From Streptomyces europaeiscabiei (GTDB taxonomy: Bacteria; Actinomycetota; Actinomycetes; Streptomycetales; Streptomycetaceae): a stretch of DNA of 64,000 nucleotides. Under the pieces are notes generated by a model. That model searched no databases. It was not told where the DNA came from and was given only the letters and a program-made list of their open reading frames with translations. The stretch spans positions 5,026,001 to 5,090,000 of the forward strand of contig NZ_CP107841.1 in the NCBI RefSeq assembly GCF_036346855.1, written 5' to 3'. Below, piece after piece: positions 36,933 through 44,828 of the stretch; positions within the stretch are counted from its first letter, which is position 1; every line of letters begins with the position of its first letter. The position numbers were made by a program, and so were the translations under genes.

Positions 36933-38600
36933 CTACCAGCGCCAGGCCGGCGCGACGTACTTGGTGTAGAGCCACTCCCAGCCCGGCCGGCTGCCCGCGT
37001 CCAGCTGGGCCGCGCCCGAGACGTCGGCGGGAGTTCGGCCCTGCCCATCACGTGTCTCCAGCGGAAGGCCGAGCGCCGGGGTCGGCAGGGCCTCGCTGCG
37101 GACCGGGATCAGGGCCGACAGCGGGGCCATGGCGTCCGTGCCGTCCGCCCCGTCGACGGCGACCGTCGCGGCGCCGGTCTGCTCGCGGGTCGCGATGCCC
37201 GCGCGGTAGAGGCGTACCGGGGCACCGGCCTCGATCAGCGAACGGTCGGTGGAAGGGGGCAGGAGCAGCGTGATCCGGCCGTCCTTGGCCGTCGTATAGC
37301 CGCCGTTGACGGTGTACGGGACCTGGACCAGCTGCCCGAGTACCGCGATGGCGGCAGCGGCGAGGGCTAGCACCGCGCCGAGGCGCCAGGGGAGCCCGCC
37401 CGCCGTACGGGCCTCGCGAGCGAAGCGGCGTACGCCACGCGCCAGGTGGTGGAGGAAGTAGCCGATGCCGCACAGCACGAGGAGCGCGCCCAGGGCGCCG
37501 AGGCGCTGGAGGCTGTCCGACCACAGGGTGATCGCGCCCGCCACGATGTAGAGCGGGAAGGTCATGCAGAGCAGGCCGAAGGGGACCGCCCAGCGCACGC
37601 CGGGCAGTTCGCGGCGGTAGCCGGTGCCGCCGGCCAGCAGGCGGGCCAGCCATCTGCGGGCGTCGGTCATCGCCCGGTCGCGCAGATGCGGGATGTCGAG
37701 GTGACTCATCAGCGCGATGTAGCCGTCCAGCTTCACGAACGGCAGGAGGTTGAGAACGCCGGAGAGATAGGTGACGACGGCGTACACGAGGACCCCGTCG
37801 CGCGCCGCCGAGTCGCCCATGAAGAGGGTGGCGAGGGCGGCGCCCCCGGCGATGACGGTCTGTGTGGCGATTCCGGCGAGTGCGACCCGTACCCGCTGTT
37901 CCTTGCGCGGCAGCCGCCACCCGTCGGACACGTCGCAGAAGAAGGCCGGCGACATGTAGAAGAGCATCATGCCCATCCGGGTCGGCCGTCCGCCGTAGTA
38001 CGTGAGGACCGCGCCGTGGCCGATCTCGTGGACGGCGGTGGTGGCGAGCACCGCGCCGATCACGCAGAGGTAGAGCAGGGGCGCGAAGGGGCGCCCCAAC
38101 GCGCCCTGGAGATCGGCCGTCTGGAGGGCCAGGGCGAGCAGTCCGCCGATCGTGACGGCCGAGGCGACCAGGGCGGCCTTACGGTTCGCGGCGGCCTCGA
38201 CCAGCGGGGCGAGCCGGGCCAGCAGCCGGTCCGGCTTGAGGAGGGTGAACTGGAGGGTGAGCGGCGGGACGAACCGGAACCAGGAACTCCGGTCCTTCTT
38301 CGGCACCCCGTCGTCCAGCACCTTCGCCCCGGCGAGCGTCCGCACCGCCGAGCCGACATCGGCCTGGGTCCAGGGCGCGCCGAGGGCGTCGGCCAGGTCG
38401 TCGTGGTCGCGTACGCCGTCGACGGCCCGGACGAGGCGGGCCAGGTCCTCCTGGAGGCGGAAGTACTGGTGGCTGCCGCGCTGCACCACCCAGGGCGCAC
38501 CCGGCTCGGCCGGCTCGTGGACCACCACGTCGGGGGCGAGGCGGGGACGGGCCAGCCGCTCGGGGGCCAGTAGTACGGCACCGGCGGGTGTGCTGGACAT
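36933..38600 (-). CDS. mpaP: Daptide-type intramembrane metalloprotease (M50-like)
   Basis: 555 aa. An N-terminal ~110-residue domain resembling a RiPP-recognition/PqqD-like fold (GSHQYFRLQEDLARLVRAVDG) precedes a site-2-protease core: HEIGH at 191-195 and the second zinc motif NLLPFVKLDGY at 284-294, among about nine membrane helices. It should remove the leader peptides during maturation or export. Start ATG at 38600 with GAGGAG. It lies between the exporter genes and lanKC. Gene symbol follows the Microbacterium mpa cluster, from memory. Confidence 0.85.
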   Translation of the reverse strand: MSSTPAGAVLLAPERLARPRLAPDVVVHEPAEPGAPWVVQRGSHQYFRLQEDLARLVRAVDGVRDHDDLADALGAPWTQADVGSAVRTLAGAKVLDDGVPKKDRSSWFRFVPPLTLQFTLLKPDRLLARLAPLVEAAANRKAALVASAVTIGGLLALALQTADLQGALGRPFAPLLYLCVIGAVLATTAVHEIGHGAVLTYYGGRPTRMGMMLFYMSPAFFCDVSDGWRLPRKEQRVRVALAGIATQTVIAGGAALATLFMGDSAARDGVLVYAVVTYLSGVLNLLPFVKLDGYIALMSHLDIPHLRDRAMTDARRWLARLLAGGTGYRRELPGVRWAVPFGLLCMTFPLYIVAGAITLWSDSLQRLGALGALLVLCGIGYFLHHLARGVRRFAREARTAGGLPWRLGAVLALAAAAIAVLGQLVQVPYTVNGGYTTAKDGRITLLLPPSTDRSLIEAGAPVRLYRAGIATREQTGAATVAVDGADGTDAMAPLSALIPVRSEALPTPALGLPLETRDGQGRTPADVSGAAQLDAGSRPGWEWLYTKYVAPAWRW

Positions 38601-38710
38601 GCCTGGTTCTCTCCTCAGGACGGCGGGACGTGGCGGGTTTCAGCGGACTCGGACGACGCGGGATGTCGTCGGGCGGCATCGGGCGGCATCGGGCGACGTC
38701 AGTGGCCGCC

Positions 38711-38920
38711 AGGCGGACTCAGACAGCAACAGATGCCGTCGGGCAGCTCGGACGAACGTTGGACGAGGGCAGGCGGCATCGGACGACATCAGATGTCGTC
38801 AGGCAGCATCGGACAACAACAGATGTCGTCAGGCAGCATCGGACAACAACAGATGTCGCCAGGCAGCTTCGAACAAGGTCAGACGACGTCAAGCGGCTGC
38901 GAACGACGTTCAGACGACGT
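38711..38920. repeat. 30-bp imperfect tandem repeats between exporter and mpaP
   Basis: About seven units of 30 bp. The best copies (38771, 38801, 38831) share AGGCAGCATCGGACAACAAC followed by AGATGTCGTC; flanking units are more diverged, and the last overlaps the permease stop codon. No spacers. The 309-bp gap has no supported gene. Because the period is a multiple of 3, several frames stay open by chance. Confidence 0.85.
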
Positions 38921-39653
38921 CGCGGGCGGTGAACAGCTTCCGGGCGAGCAGCCCTGCGGCCGCGAGCCAGCCCGCGATCACCAGCAGCGCGAGCGGCGTG
39001 GACAGCAGCTCGGGCTTCATGTCCCGGTAGACGGAGCTCTGGGCGATCGTCATCAGGTATTTGCCGGCGTCCGGCACCAGGACCTGCACCGCCGGATCGA
39101 CGACCAGGGTCAGCGCGACGACGGTCACGACGGCCCCGACCTGGTGCCGGACGATCCAGCCGATCAGCGCGCCCCAGGGAGCGGCGAGCGTGTTGACGGC
39201 GAAGACGCCCAGCAGGATCAGCCAGGTCTCGCCGTGCCACGCGGGCTCGGTCCCGTTGGCCGCGAGTGCCCCCCAGGCGGAGGCGAGGGACAGCGCGGCG
39301 GTGAACAGCGCGGCGAGGGCGCCCACGGCGGTGGCGATCAGCACCTTGGCGGCGAGCAGGCGGGTACGGCCGCCGCTCATCAGCACGGAGCGGCCGATGG
39401 CGCCCGAGGTGTACTCGCGGGACACGAAGACCGCGCCGAAGAGGGAGGTGAACAGCGACATCATGAACCAGGAGCGGACGATGTCATCGGTGACGGCTGC
39501 CCGGCCCATGGTGCCCTCGTCGATGGCCGTGGCGCCCTGGGAGGCGTAGCCGAGGGCACCGAGCAGGGACATCAGGACGCCGCACCCGGCCAGGATCAGC
39601 CAGCCGCGGCCGGTCCAGGCCTTGGCCCATTCGCCGGCGAGCAGGTTACGCAT
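38910..39653 (-). CDS. ABC-2 type permease of the daptide exporter
   Basis: 247 aa, six hydrophobic segments. Starts MRNLLAGEWAKAWTGRGWLIL, contains SREYTSGAIGRSVLMSGGRTRLLAAKVL, typical of bacteriocin/lantibiotic-type ABC-2 permeases (an S-E--SG---S-L--G pattern). Its start overlaps the ATPase stop by 8 bp. It should export the mature peptide or protect the producer. Confidence 0.88.
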   Translation of the reverse strand: MRNLLAGEWAKAWTGRGWLILAGCGVLMSLLGALGYASQGATAIDEGTMGRAAVTDDIVRSWFMMSLFTSLFGAVFVSREYTSGAIGRSVLMSGGRTRLLAAKVLIATAVGALAALFTAALSLASAWGALAANGTEPAWHGETWLILLGVFAVNTLAAPWGALIGWIVRHQVGAVVTVVALTLVVDPAVQVLVPDAGKYLMTIAQSSVYRDMKPELLSTPLALLVIAGWLAAAGLLARKLFTARDVV

Positions 39654-40428
39654 GGTTCTGTCCTCCGACAGCGGATGATGCGGTCGTCGCCGTGCCGACC
39701 AGGGAGAAGAACCGGTCTTCGAGGCGTTCCCCTTCGCCCGCGCCGACGAGTCCGTCGAGCGGACCGGCGTACCGCAGCGAGCTCTGGATGATCACGACGT
39801 CGTCCACGGTCTGCTCCACCTCGGAGAGCAGATGGCTGGAGACGAGGACGGTCCGGCCCTCGTCGGCCAGGCCGCGCAGCAGGCCGCGCAGCCAGCGGAT
39901 GCCGTCCGGGTCGAGGCCGTTGGCGGGCTCGTCCAGGACGAGGAGTTCGGGGTCGGGGAGCAGGGCGGTGGCGAGCGCGAGGCGCTGCTTCATGCCGGTC
40001 GAGTAGCCCTTGACGGGGCGGGAGGCCGCGCCGTCGGCCAGGCCGACCAGTTCGAGGACCTCCTCGACGCGCTGCTTGGGCAGGCCCAGGGTCCGGGCCC
40101 AGATGGTGAGTTCGCGTCGGGCACTGGCTCCCGGCAGCGGTCCTACGGCGTCCATGCTGACGCCCACCCGGCGAGCGGCGTGGGGCAGTTCGGCGTACGG
40201 GCGGCCGAAGACGGCCGCCTCGCCGGAGGTCGGCCGGCACAGGCCGAGGAGCATCCGCAGCGAGGTGGTCTTACCTGCTCCGTTGCGGCCTAGGAGGCCG
40301 ACGATCCGGCCGGGCTGCACCTCGTACGTCAGGTCGTCGACCGCCGTGACCTCGCCGAAGCGCTTGGTCAGGCCGCGCAGGGCGACGACGGGGGCGGCAC
40401 CGGTGCTTGAGGCGTTCGCGGTACTCAA
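39646..40428 (-). CDS. ABC transporter ATP-binding protein of the daptide exporter
   Basis: 260 aa. Walker A GRNGAGKTT at 47-55, signature YSTGMKQRLALA, Walker B LLVLDEPANGLDPDG, H-loop SSHLLSE. BcrA/MutF-like self-protection subfamily. Overlaps the small membrane protein upstream by 4 bp (ATGA) and the permease downstream by 8 bp. Confidence 0.92.
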   Translation of the reverse strand: MSTANASSTGAAPVVALRGLTKRFGEVTAVDDLTYEVQPGRIVGLLGRNGAGKTTSLRMLLGLCRPTSGEAAVFGRPYAELPHAARRVGVSMDAVGPLPGASARRELTIWARTLGLPKQRVEEVLELVGLADGAASRPVKGYSTGMKQRLALATALLPDPELLVLDEPANGLDPDGIRWLRGLLRGLADEGRTVLVSSHLLSEVEQTVDDVVIIQSSLRYAGPLDGLVGAGEGERLEDRFFSLVGTATTASSAVGGQNHA

Positions 40429-40622
40429 CGGCGCGCCTTACGGAGGTTGGCACCGATCCGGACCAGGCAGCTCAGCATGACGACACCGAGGCCGGCCATG
40501 ACGAAGATCTCGAGGCCGCCCGTCAGCTGCGTGGTCGCGACCGCCATGCCGAGCGGGATGAGAGCGCAGGCGAAGGCGAGGTTCTTGTTCTCGGCCGCTG
40601 CCTTGTCTCGGCTGTTGGCCAT
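40425..40622 (-). CDS. Small two-helix membrane protein
   Basis: 65 aa. Basic N-terminus (MANSRDKAAAENKN), two hydrophobic spans at about 15-33 and 37-56, basic end GANLRKARR. Unknown family. Coupled to the ATPase, it is probably an accessory or immunity component of the exporter (inference). First gene after the hairpin that follows the precursor genes. Confidence 0.65.
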   Translation of the reverse strand: MANSRDKAAAENKNLAFACALIPLGMAVATTQLTGGLEIFVMAGLGVVMLSCLVRIGANLRKARR

Positions 40623-40660
40623 GCTGGACTCCTTGGTGGGGCGAGGTGGTGGAAAACGAA

Positions 40661-40730
40661 GCGCGGATTCCGCGGTGGCGGCCCAGGGTCCTGTGAGGTC
40701 CCAGGGACGCCGCCGCGGAAATCCGTATGC
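40661..40730 (-). terminator. Hairpin between precursor genes and exporter genes
   Basis: Outer stem GGATT.CCGCGG..GCGGC with its complement GCCGCGG.AAATCC, inner stem CCT-GTG-AGG. On the minus strand it lies between precursor 2 and the exporter genes, the right place for an attenuator that keeps precursor mRNA more abundant than downstream mRNA. Confidence 0.65.
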
Positions 40731-40751
40731 GGTTCAGTCGCCGCTGATCAA

Positions 40752-40860
40752 CTGGATCCGGTGGATCCGGTGGATCCGGTGGATCCGGTGGATCCGGTGG
40801 ATCCGGTGGATCCGGTGGATCCGGTGGATCCGGTGGATCAGGTGGATCAGGTGGATCAGG
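40752..40860. repeat. 9-bp minisatellite overlapping the stop of daptide precursor 2
   Basis: Twelve tandem 9-bp units of GGTGGATCC (nine with GGATCC, the last three with GGATCA). On the minus strand they read ACC TGA TCC three times, then (ACC GGA TCC)n, so the precursor's own TGA is the first of three in-frame stops and the rest would encode Thr-Gly-Ser. Confidence 0.95.
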
Positions 40861-41011
40861 TGGCGATGACCGCGCTGGCGACGGTGCTGATCACGACGCC
40901 GGTCTTGAAGCCGCTCCAGAAGCCCGGGGCTTCCATGGCCTCCAGCTCCTGCATGCCCAGCTCCAGCGATGCGTCGAAGCCGTTCGGCTCCTGCGTGACG
41001 GTGTCCTTCAT
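40856..41011 (-). CDS. mpaA2: Daptide precursor peptide 2
   Basis: 51 aa. The leader half contains LELGMQELEAMEAPG (residues 16-30), shared exactly with precursor 1; the hydrophobic core FWSGFKTGVVISTVASAVIAT starts near residue 31 and ends in the obligatory C-terminal Thr. No Cys. A Shine-Dalgarno (GGGAGGGG) lies 7 nt before the ATG. The C-terminal Thr is the expected site of conversion to a dimethyl-1,2-propanediamine end group, and the core Ser/Thr are potential LanKC targets. Confidence 0.9.
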   Translation of the reverse strand: MKDTVTQEPNGFDASLELGMQELEAMEAPGFWSGFKTGVVISTVASAVIAT

Positions 41012-41110
41012 ATCCGTTCCCCTCCCGTTGAGTTGAGACTGAATCGAGTCGAGTGAATCAGGTCCACCAGCCGGGCCTTCATGGCCTCCTGCTGCACGAC
41101 CACGGGCCGA

Positions 41111-41284
41111 TCAGGTGATGATCGAGACGGCGACGCCCGTCGAGACACCGACGGCCGACACGACGGTCGCACCCACGACGACGCCACCGGCGGTCCACCA
41201 GCCCGGGGCCTCCATCGCCTCGAGCTCCTGCATACCCAGCTCCAGGTCGGAGCTGAAGTTGTTGTTGTCGAAGTTCTCCTGCAT
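41111..41284 (-). CDS. mpaA1: Daptide precursor peptide 1
   Basis: 57 aa. Leader MQENFDNNNFSSDLELGMQE, then LEAMEAPG, then a strongly hydrophobic core (GWWTAGGVVVGATVVSAVG, then VSTGVAVSIIT) ending in Thr. No Cys. The ATG at 41284 is chosen over an in-frame ATG 21 bp upstream because AGGGGGAG lies at the right distance. Conserved leader motif with precursor 2; the two genes are about 100 bp apart on the same strand. Confidence 0.92.
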   Translation of the reverse strand: MQENFDNNNFSSDLELGMQELEAMEAPGWWTAGGVVVGATVVSAVGVSTGVAVSIIT

Positions 41285-41332
41285 GGGAACTCCCCCTTTT
41301 CTCATGAGTGTCGAGAGCCGTTGCTCTCTTTT

Positions 41333-41360
41333 CCGCCCGCTCCCGGGATCGGGAGCGGAA
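41333..41360 (-). terminator. Hairpin between mpaC and precursor 1
   Basis: CCGCTCCC-GGGATC-GGGAGCGG (41337-41358), followed on the minus strand by GAGAG..CTCTC. Together with the hairpin at 40661-40730 it brackets the precursor genes. Confidence 0.5.
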
Positions 41361-41363
41361 GTC

Positions 41364-42653
41364 TCAGGTGTGCGCGGGATGCGCAGTGCGGGCGGTGTGC
41401 GCGGTGCGGGCGGTGTGCTTGGTGCTCGTGGGGTGCACGGTGCTCGTTTTGGTCGCGCCCAGTGCCGCGTCCAGCAGGCGGCGCACGTCCTCCGCCCGGA
41501 GCCCGCCGAGCATCGGCAGCCCGGCGCCCCAGGCCCGTACGGTCCGCTCGGCCAGGGCCTCGATCTGCCCCGGGCCGCCAGCGGTGAGCCGCCGGCCCAC
41601 CCGCCAGTCGTCCATCAGGGCCTCGATCCCGTCGGCCGGGTCCGCGGGCAGGGCCTGCGCCCGGTCCCGCGGTGCGGCGTCGCGCAGCCCCGCCCACATC
41701 CGGTGCAGCCGCGGCGCGGAGCCCAGTCGTGGCTCCCCGTCGAGCACGGCCCGCCACAGGTGCGGCAGCAGCGCGGCGACGGCGGTCATCTTCCGTACGC
41801 CCAGGGCCGACGACATCTCGTTGGCGATGAGCCAGCCCTTGACCGCGTACGGGTCGCGGCCCTGGTGCAGCCATTCACCGTGCGTGAGCCCGCTGAGCTT
41901 CGCGATGTCGAGGCGGAGCGCGTCGCCCGGCTTTTCCTCCCGTACCGCCTCGTAGCCGAGTTGGACGAGCCGCCGGGCGACCGTCTCCGTCAGACGGTCC
42001 TCGGTGCGGCGGTCGTCCCGGTGGTCACCGGCGTACGGACTGACCGCCCGGAACAGCGCCTCCAGGACGCCCTCCACGACCAGTTCGCGGGGCAGTGTGG
42101 CGGTGGCCGACGGATCGAGCAGTGCCGCCTCCGGCCGCAGTACGCCGCCGAGGATCAGCCGCTTGCCCTGCGGGTACGCCAGGCAGGCGACCGCGCTCAG
42201 CTCGCTGCCGGTGCCGAGGGTGGTCGGTACGGCGAGCAGCGGGACGGTACGGGTGACCTCGCCCGGCAGGCCCATCAGACCGCCGCGCTGGGGCACGGTG
42301 AGGCGGGTGTACGCGACCGGGTTGGCCCGCAGCAGAGCCGCGATCTTCGCCTGGTCGAGCACCGATCCGCCGCCGATGGCGACCACCAGGCCGATGCCGG
42401 CGAGCTTGTCGGCGAGGCCTTCGGCGATCGCGGCAGCCGTGCCGAGATCACCGGGGCCGGTGGTCAGTGGTGTCTGGGTCGTCCGCCAGTGGGCCCGGCC
42501 GAGGCGGTCCCGTACCAGGGCCGTGATCCCCGCCGTCGCGACAGCGCTGTCCACGAGGAGGGCGGCCGTGCGGCCCGCCCCGTCGGGGAGCCATGCCGTG
42601 AGGGCGTCGGGACCGATCAGCGCCCGGGTCGGTCCGCCCCGGCCGTAGCTCAT
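41364..42653 (-). CDS. mpaC: Daptide-type dehydrogenase (iron-containing alcohol dehydrogenase fold)
   Basis: 429 aa. NAD-binding motif VVAIGGGSVLDQAK around residues 91-103 and VPTTLGTGSELSA around 143-154, both typical of the group III iron-ADH fold. Proposed role: oxidise the side-chain hydroxyl of the C-terminal Thr so that the beta-keto acid decarboxylates to a methyl ketone. The C-terminal 25 residues are a low-complexity HTARTAHTARTAH tail. It overlaps the aminotransferase by 4 bp. Confidence 0.85.
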   Translation of the reverse strand: MSYGRGGPTRALIGPDALTAWLPDGAGRTAALLVDSAVATAGITALVRDRLGRAHWRTTQTPLTTGPGDLGTAAAIAEGLADKLAGIGLVVAIGGGSVLDQAKIAALLRANPVAYTRLTVPQRGGLMGLPGEVTRTVPLLAVPTTLGTGSELSAVACLAYPQGKRLILGGVLRPEAALLDPSATATLPRELVVEGVLEALFRAVSPYAGDHRDDRRTEDRLTETVARRLVQLGYEAVREEKPGDALRLDIAKLSGLTHGEWLHQGRDPYAVKGWLIANEMSSALGVRKMTAVAALLPHLWRAVLDGEPRLGSAPRLHRMWAGLRDAAPRDRAQALPADPADGIEALMDDWRVGRRLTAGGPGQIEALAERTVRAWGAGLPMLGGLRAEDVRRLLDAALGATKTSTVHPTSTKHTARTAHTARTAHPAHT

Positions 42654-43975
42654 GCCGGTACCTCCGTGTGCGCTTCCGCCGGCGCCGACTGGCCGGTGAA
42701 CAGGGCCAGTCCGGCGCGGATGCGGTCCATCAGCTCGGTCAGTTCCGCGTCGGTGTAGGTCAGCGCGGGGAAGAGCTGGATGCCGTGGACGCCGGGGTGC
42801 ACGATGGCGCCCGCCGTACGGATCGCGGCGACCAGTTCCGGGACGCGTGCCTGTGGCAGCGGTTCCCCGTCCGGGGTGGTCAGCCGCAGCGAGCGGAAGC
42901 AGCCCAGACCGGTGGTGCCCGTCACCCAGGGGTGCTCGTCGACCAGCCGGGACAGCTCCGCGTCCAGCCGTTCGCCCAGGGCCCGGCCGAGGGCGACCGC
43001 GTCCAGGCGGCGCATCTCGGCGATGGTGGCCAGGATGGCGGCGCAGGTGGCGGGGGTGCCGGCCTGGGTCTCGCCGTGGGTCAGCATGGCGCCCGCCGTG
43101 TCGAAGGCGTCCGCGACCGTGTGCGAGGCGATGACGGCTGCGGCGGCGCTCGTACCGTTGGTGAGCCCCTTGGAGGTCACCAGGAGGTCGGGCCGGGCGG
43201 ACCAGCGCTGGGAGGCGAAGAAGTCGCCGGTACGGCCGAAGCCGGTGGCCACTTCGTCGGCGACCAGCAGGAAGCCGTACTCCTCGCGCAGCCGCAGCAG
43301 TTCTTCGACGTACTCCTCGGTGAGCGGCACCGCCCCCGAGCCGAGCACCGGCTCGACGACGACGGCCGCGACCATGGCTCCCTGACGTTCCATCAAGGTA
43401 CGGATACCGAGCGGGTCGTTGGGGTCGACGTGGCGGATGAGGCGCTGGTCGACGCCGTACACCTGTTGTCCGAGGTCCTCACCGGTCAGCGCGAAGCTGC
43501 CGTACGTCAGACCGTGGTAGCTGCCGCGCAGCCCGACCACGAGTTTGCGGCGATCCTCGCCGCGCAGTGCGTGGTAGTGGCGGGCGAGCTTCATGACCAG
43601 GTCGTTGGCGGCGCCGCCGGAGGTCGAGAAGAGGACCCGGCCGTAGGTGTCGGCGCCGCACAGCTCGACGAGGGCGGCGGCCGCGGCACGGGCGTAGCTG
43701 TTCTCGTAGCGGAAGACGCTCAGGTACGAGGCTTCGCGGAGCGCTTCCGCGGCGGCCTGGGCGATGGCTTCGTTGCCGTAGCCGATGTTGGTGTTCCACA
43801 ACCCGCTGGAGGCGTCGAGGAGTTCACTGCCGTCGGCGTACCGGACCCGTACCCCGTGCGCGGAGACCGCGCAGAGCGCGTCCGAGCCGTGCAGGGCGGG
43901 GGCCAGGAGGGACGGCCACAGCGCGTGCTTCGTGCTCTTCGTGCTCTTCGTGCTCTTCGTGTGTACGGGACTCAT
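42650..43975 (-). CDS. mpaD: Daptide-type class III aminotransferase
   Basis: 441 aa PLP enzyme. Schiff-base Lys269 in LVTSKGLTNG; Asp240 in LLVADEVATGFGRTG; STSGGAAND binds the phosphate. Expected to aminate the C-terminal ketone made by the dehydrogenase, giving a 1,2-propanediamine end. N-terminus has a KSTKSTKSTK repeat. Start and stop overlap both neighbours by 4 bp (ATGA). Confidence 0.88.
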   Translation of the reverse strand: MSPVHTKSTKSTKSTKHALWPSLLAPALHGSDALCAVSAHGVRVRYADGSELLDASSGLWNTNIGYGNEAIAQAAAEALREASYLSVFRYENSYARAAAAALVELCGADTYGRVLFSTSGGAANDLVMKLARHYHALRGEDRRKLVVGLRGSYHGLTYGSFALTGEDLGQQVYGVDQRLIRHVDPNDPLGIRTLMERQGAMVAAVVVEPVLGSGAVPLTEEYVEELLRLREEYGFLLVADEVATGFGRTGDFFASQRWSARPDLLVTSKGLTNGTSAAAAVIASHTVADAFDTAGAMLTHGETQAGTPATCAAILATIAEMRRLDAVALGRALGERLDAELSRLVDEHPWVTGTTGLGCFRSLRLTTPDGEPLPQARVPELVAAIRTAGAIVHPGVHGIQLFPALTYTDAELTELMDRIRAGLALFTGQSAPAEAHTEVPA

Positions 43976-44823
43976 GGCGTGACCTCCGTTTCGAGCAGTA
44001 CTTCGAGCAGTACGTCGTGGTGGCGGGAGCCGACGGCCGGCAGCGGGTGCCGGGCGTGGACGGCGAATCCGGCGGCGCCCAGTTCGGCTTCGAGGAGGGC
44101 GGCGGGCAGCACGCCGACGCTGGTCGTGGTGACCTGGACGGGGCTGTCGTCGTCCGGGATCCGCGCCGGGAAGACGGTGACCGTGCGGGCGCTGTCGCCG
44201 ACCGCCCAGTGCTCGTACATCCGGTAGGCGCGGCCGGCTTCGGCTTCCACCACCAGTTCGGCCTCGGCTGGCTGGCCGGAGTCCGTGTCCATGCCGACGG
44301 TCGACAGAAGGAACCGGCCGCCGGGCGCGAGGTGCTGGCGTACGGCCCGGTAGAGACCGGTCCGGCCGCGCTCGTCGAGGAGCGAGACGGAAGTGGTGCC
44401 GAGGACGATCACCGGGAAGGTGCGGCCGAGCGCGAAGGCGCTCATGTCGGCCTCGACGACCGTGCAGCGCTCGCTCAGGGCGGCGGGCGCGGCGGCCAGC
44501 CGGTCTTCGAGGAGCTGCAACATGTACGGGGAGAGGTCGAGGGCGGTGACCCGTCGGCCCAGTGCGAGCAGCGGCATGGTCAGCCGCCCGGAGCCGGCCG
44601 CCAGGTCGAGGACATCGCCGGGCAACGTCCTTACGAGGCTGGTCAGTTCACGTACTTCGTGGGTGCTGCGGCCGGCCACGTCGTGGTAGACCTGCGCGCC
44701 CGCTTCGGCGTAGAGGTCGCCGGTGACGGCTCGGGAGCCGAGTTCGGCGAGCAGCTCCCCGGCCCGTCCGGGGATGGTGACCGGGCTGGTCGGTGTCGTC
44801 GGGGTGGTCAGGGTGGTGGTCAT
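43972..44823 (-). CDS. mpaM: Daptide-type SAM-dependent N-methyltransferase
   Basis: 283 aa. SAM motif I VLDLAAGSGR at 71-80, then VTALDLSPYML and VVEADMSAF. It should dimethylate the new C-terminal amine to the Dmp group. ATG at 44823 has GGAG 10 nt upstream; a GTG at 44832 overlapping the preceding stop (GTGA) is an alternative. N-terminus is Thr-rich (MTTTLTTPTTPTSP). Confidence 0.87.
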   Translation of the reverse strand: MTTTLTTPTTPTSPVTIPGRAGELLAELGSRAVTGDLYAEAGAQVYHDVAGRSTHEVRELTSLVRTLPGDVLDLAAGSGRLTMPLLALGRRVTALDLSPYMLQLLEDRLAAAPAALSERCTVVEADMSAFALGRTFPVIVLGTTSVSLLDERGRTGLYRAVRQHLAPGGRFLLSTVGMDTDSGQPAEAELVVEAEAGRAYRMYEHWAVGDSARTVTVFPARIPDDDSPVQVTTTSVGVLPAALLEAELGAAGFAVHARHPLPAVGSRHHDVLLEVLLETEVTP

Positions 44824-44828
44824 CGTGG

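Noticed and set aside
38711..38920. 30-bp repeats considered as a CRISPR array
   Set aside because: Units are directly adjacent with no unique spacers, and repeats are degenerate; no cas genes nearby.
40425..40622. 65-aa membrane protein considered as a third daptide precursor
   Set aside because: It ends in Arg, lacks the LELGMQELEAMEAPG motif, and is translationally coupled to the ATPase.
41008..41082. 24-codon minus-strand ORF overlapping the start of daptide precursor 2 by 4 bp
   Set aside because: The AGGAGG lies only 2 nt before its ATG, its sequence has no daptide leader motif, and it is probably chance; kept in mind as a possible leader ORF.
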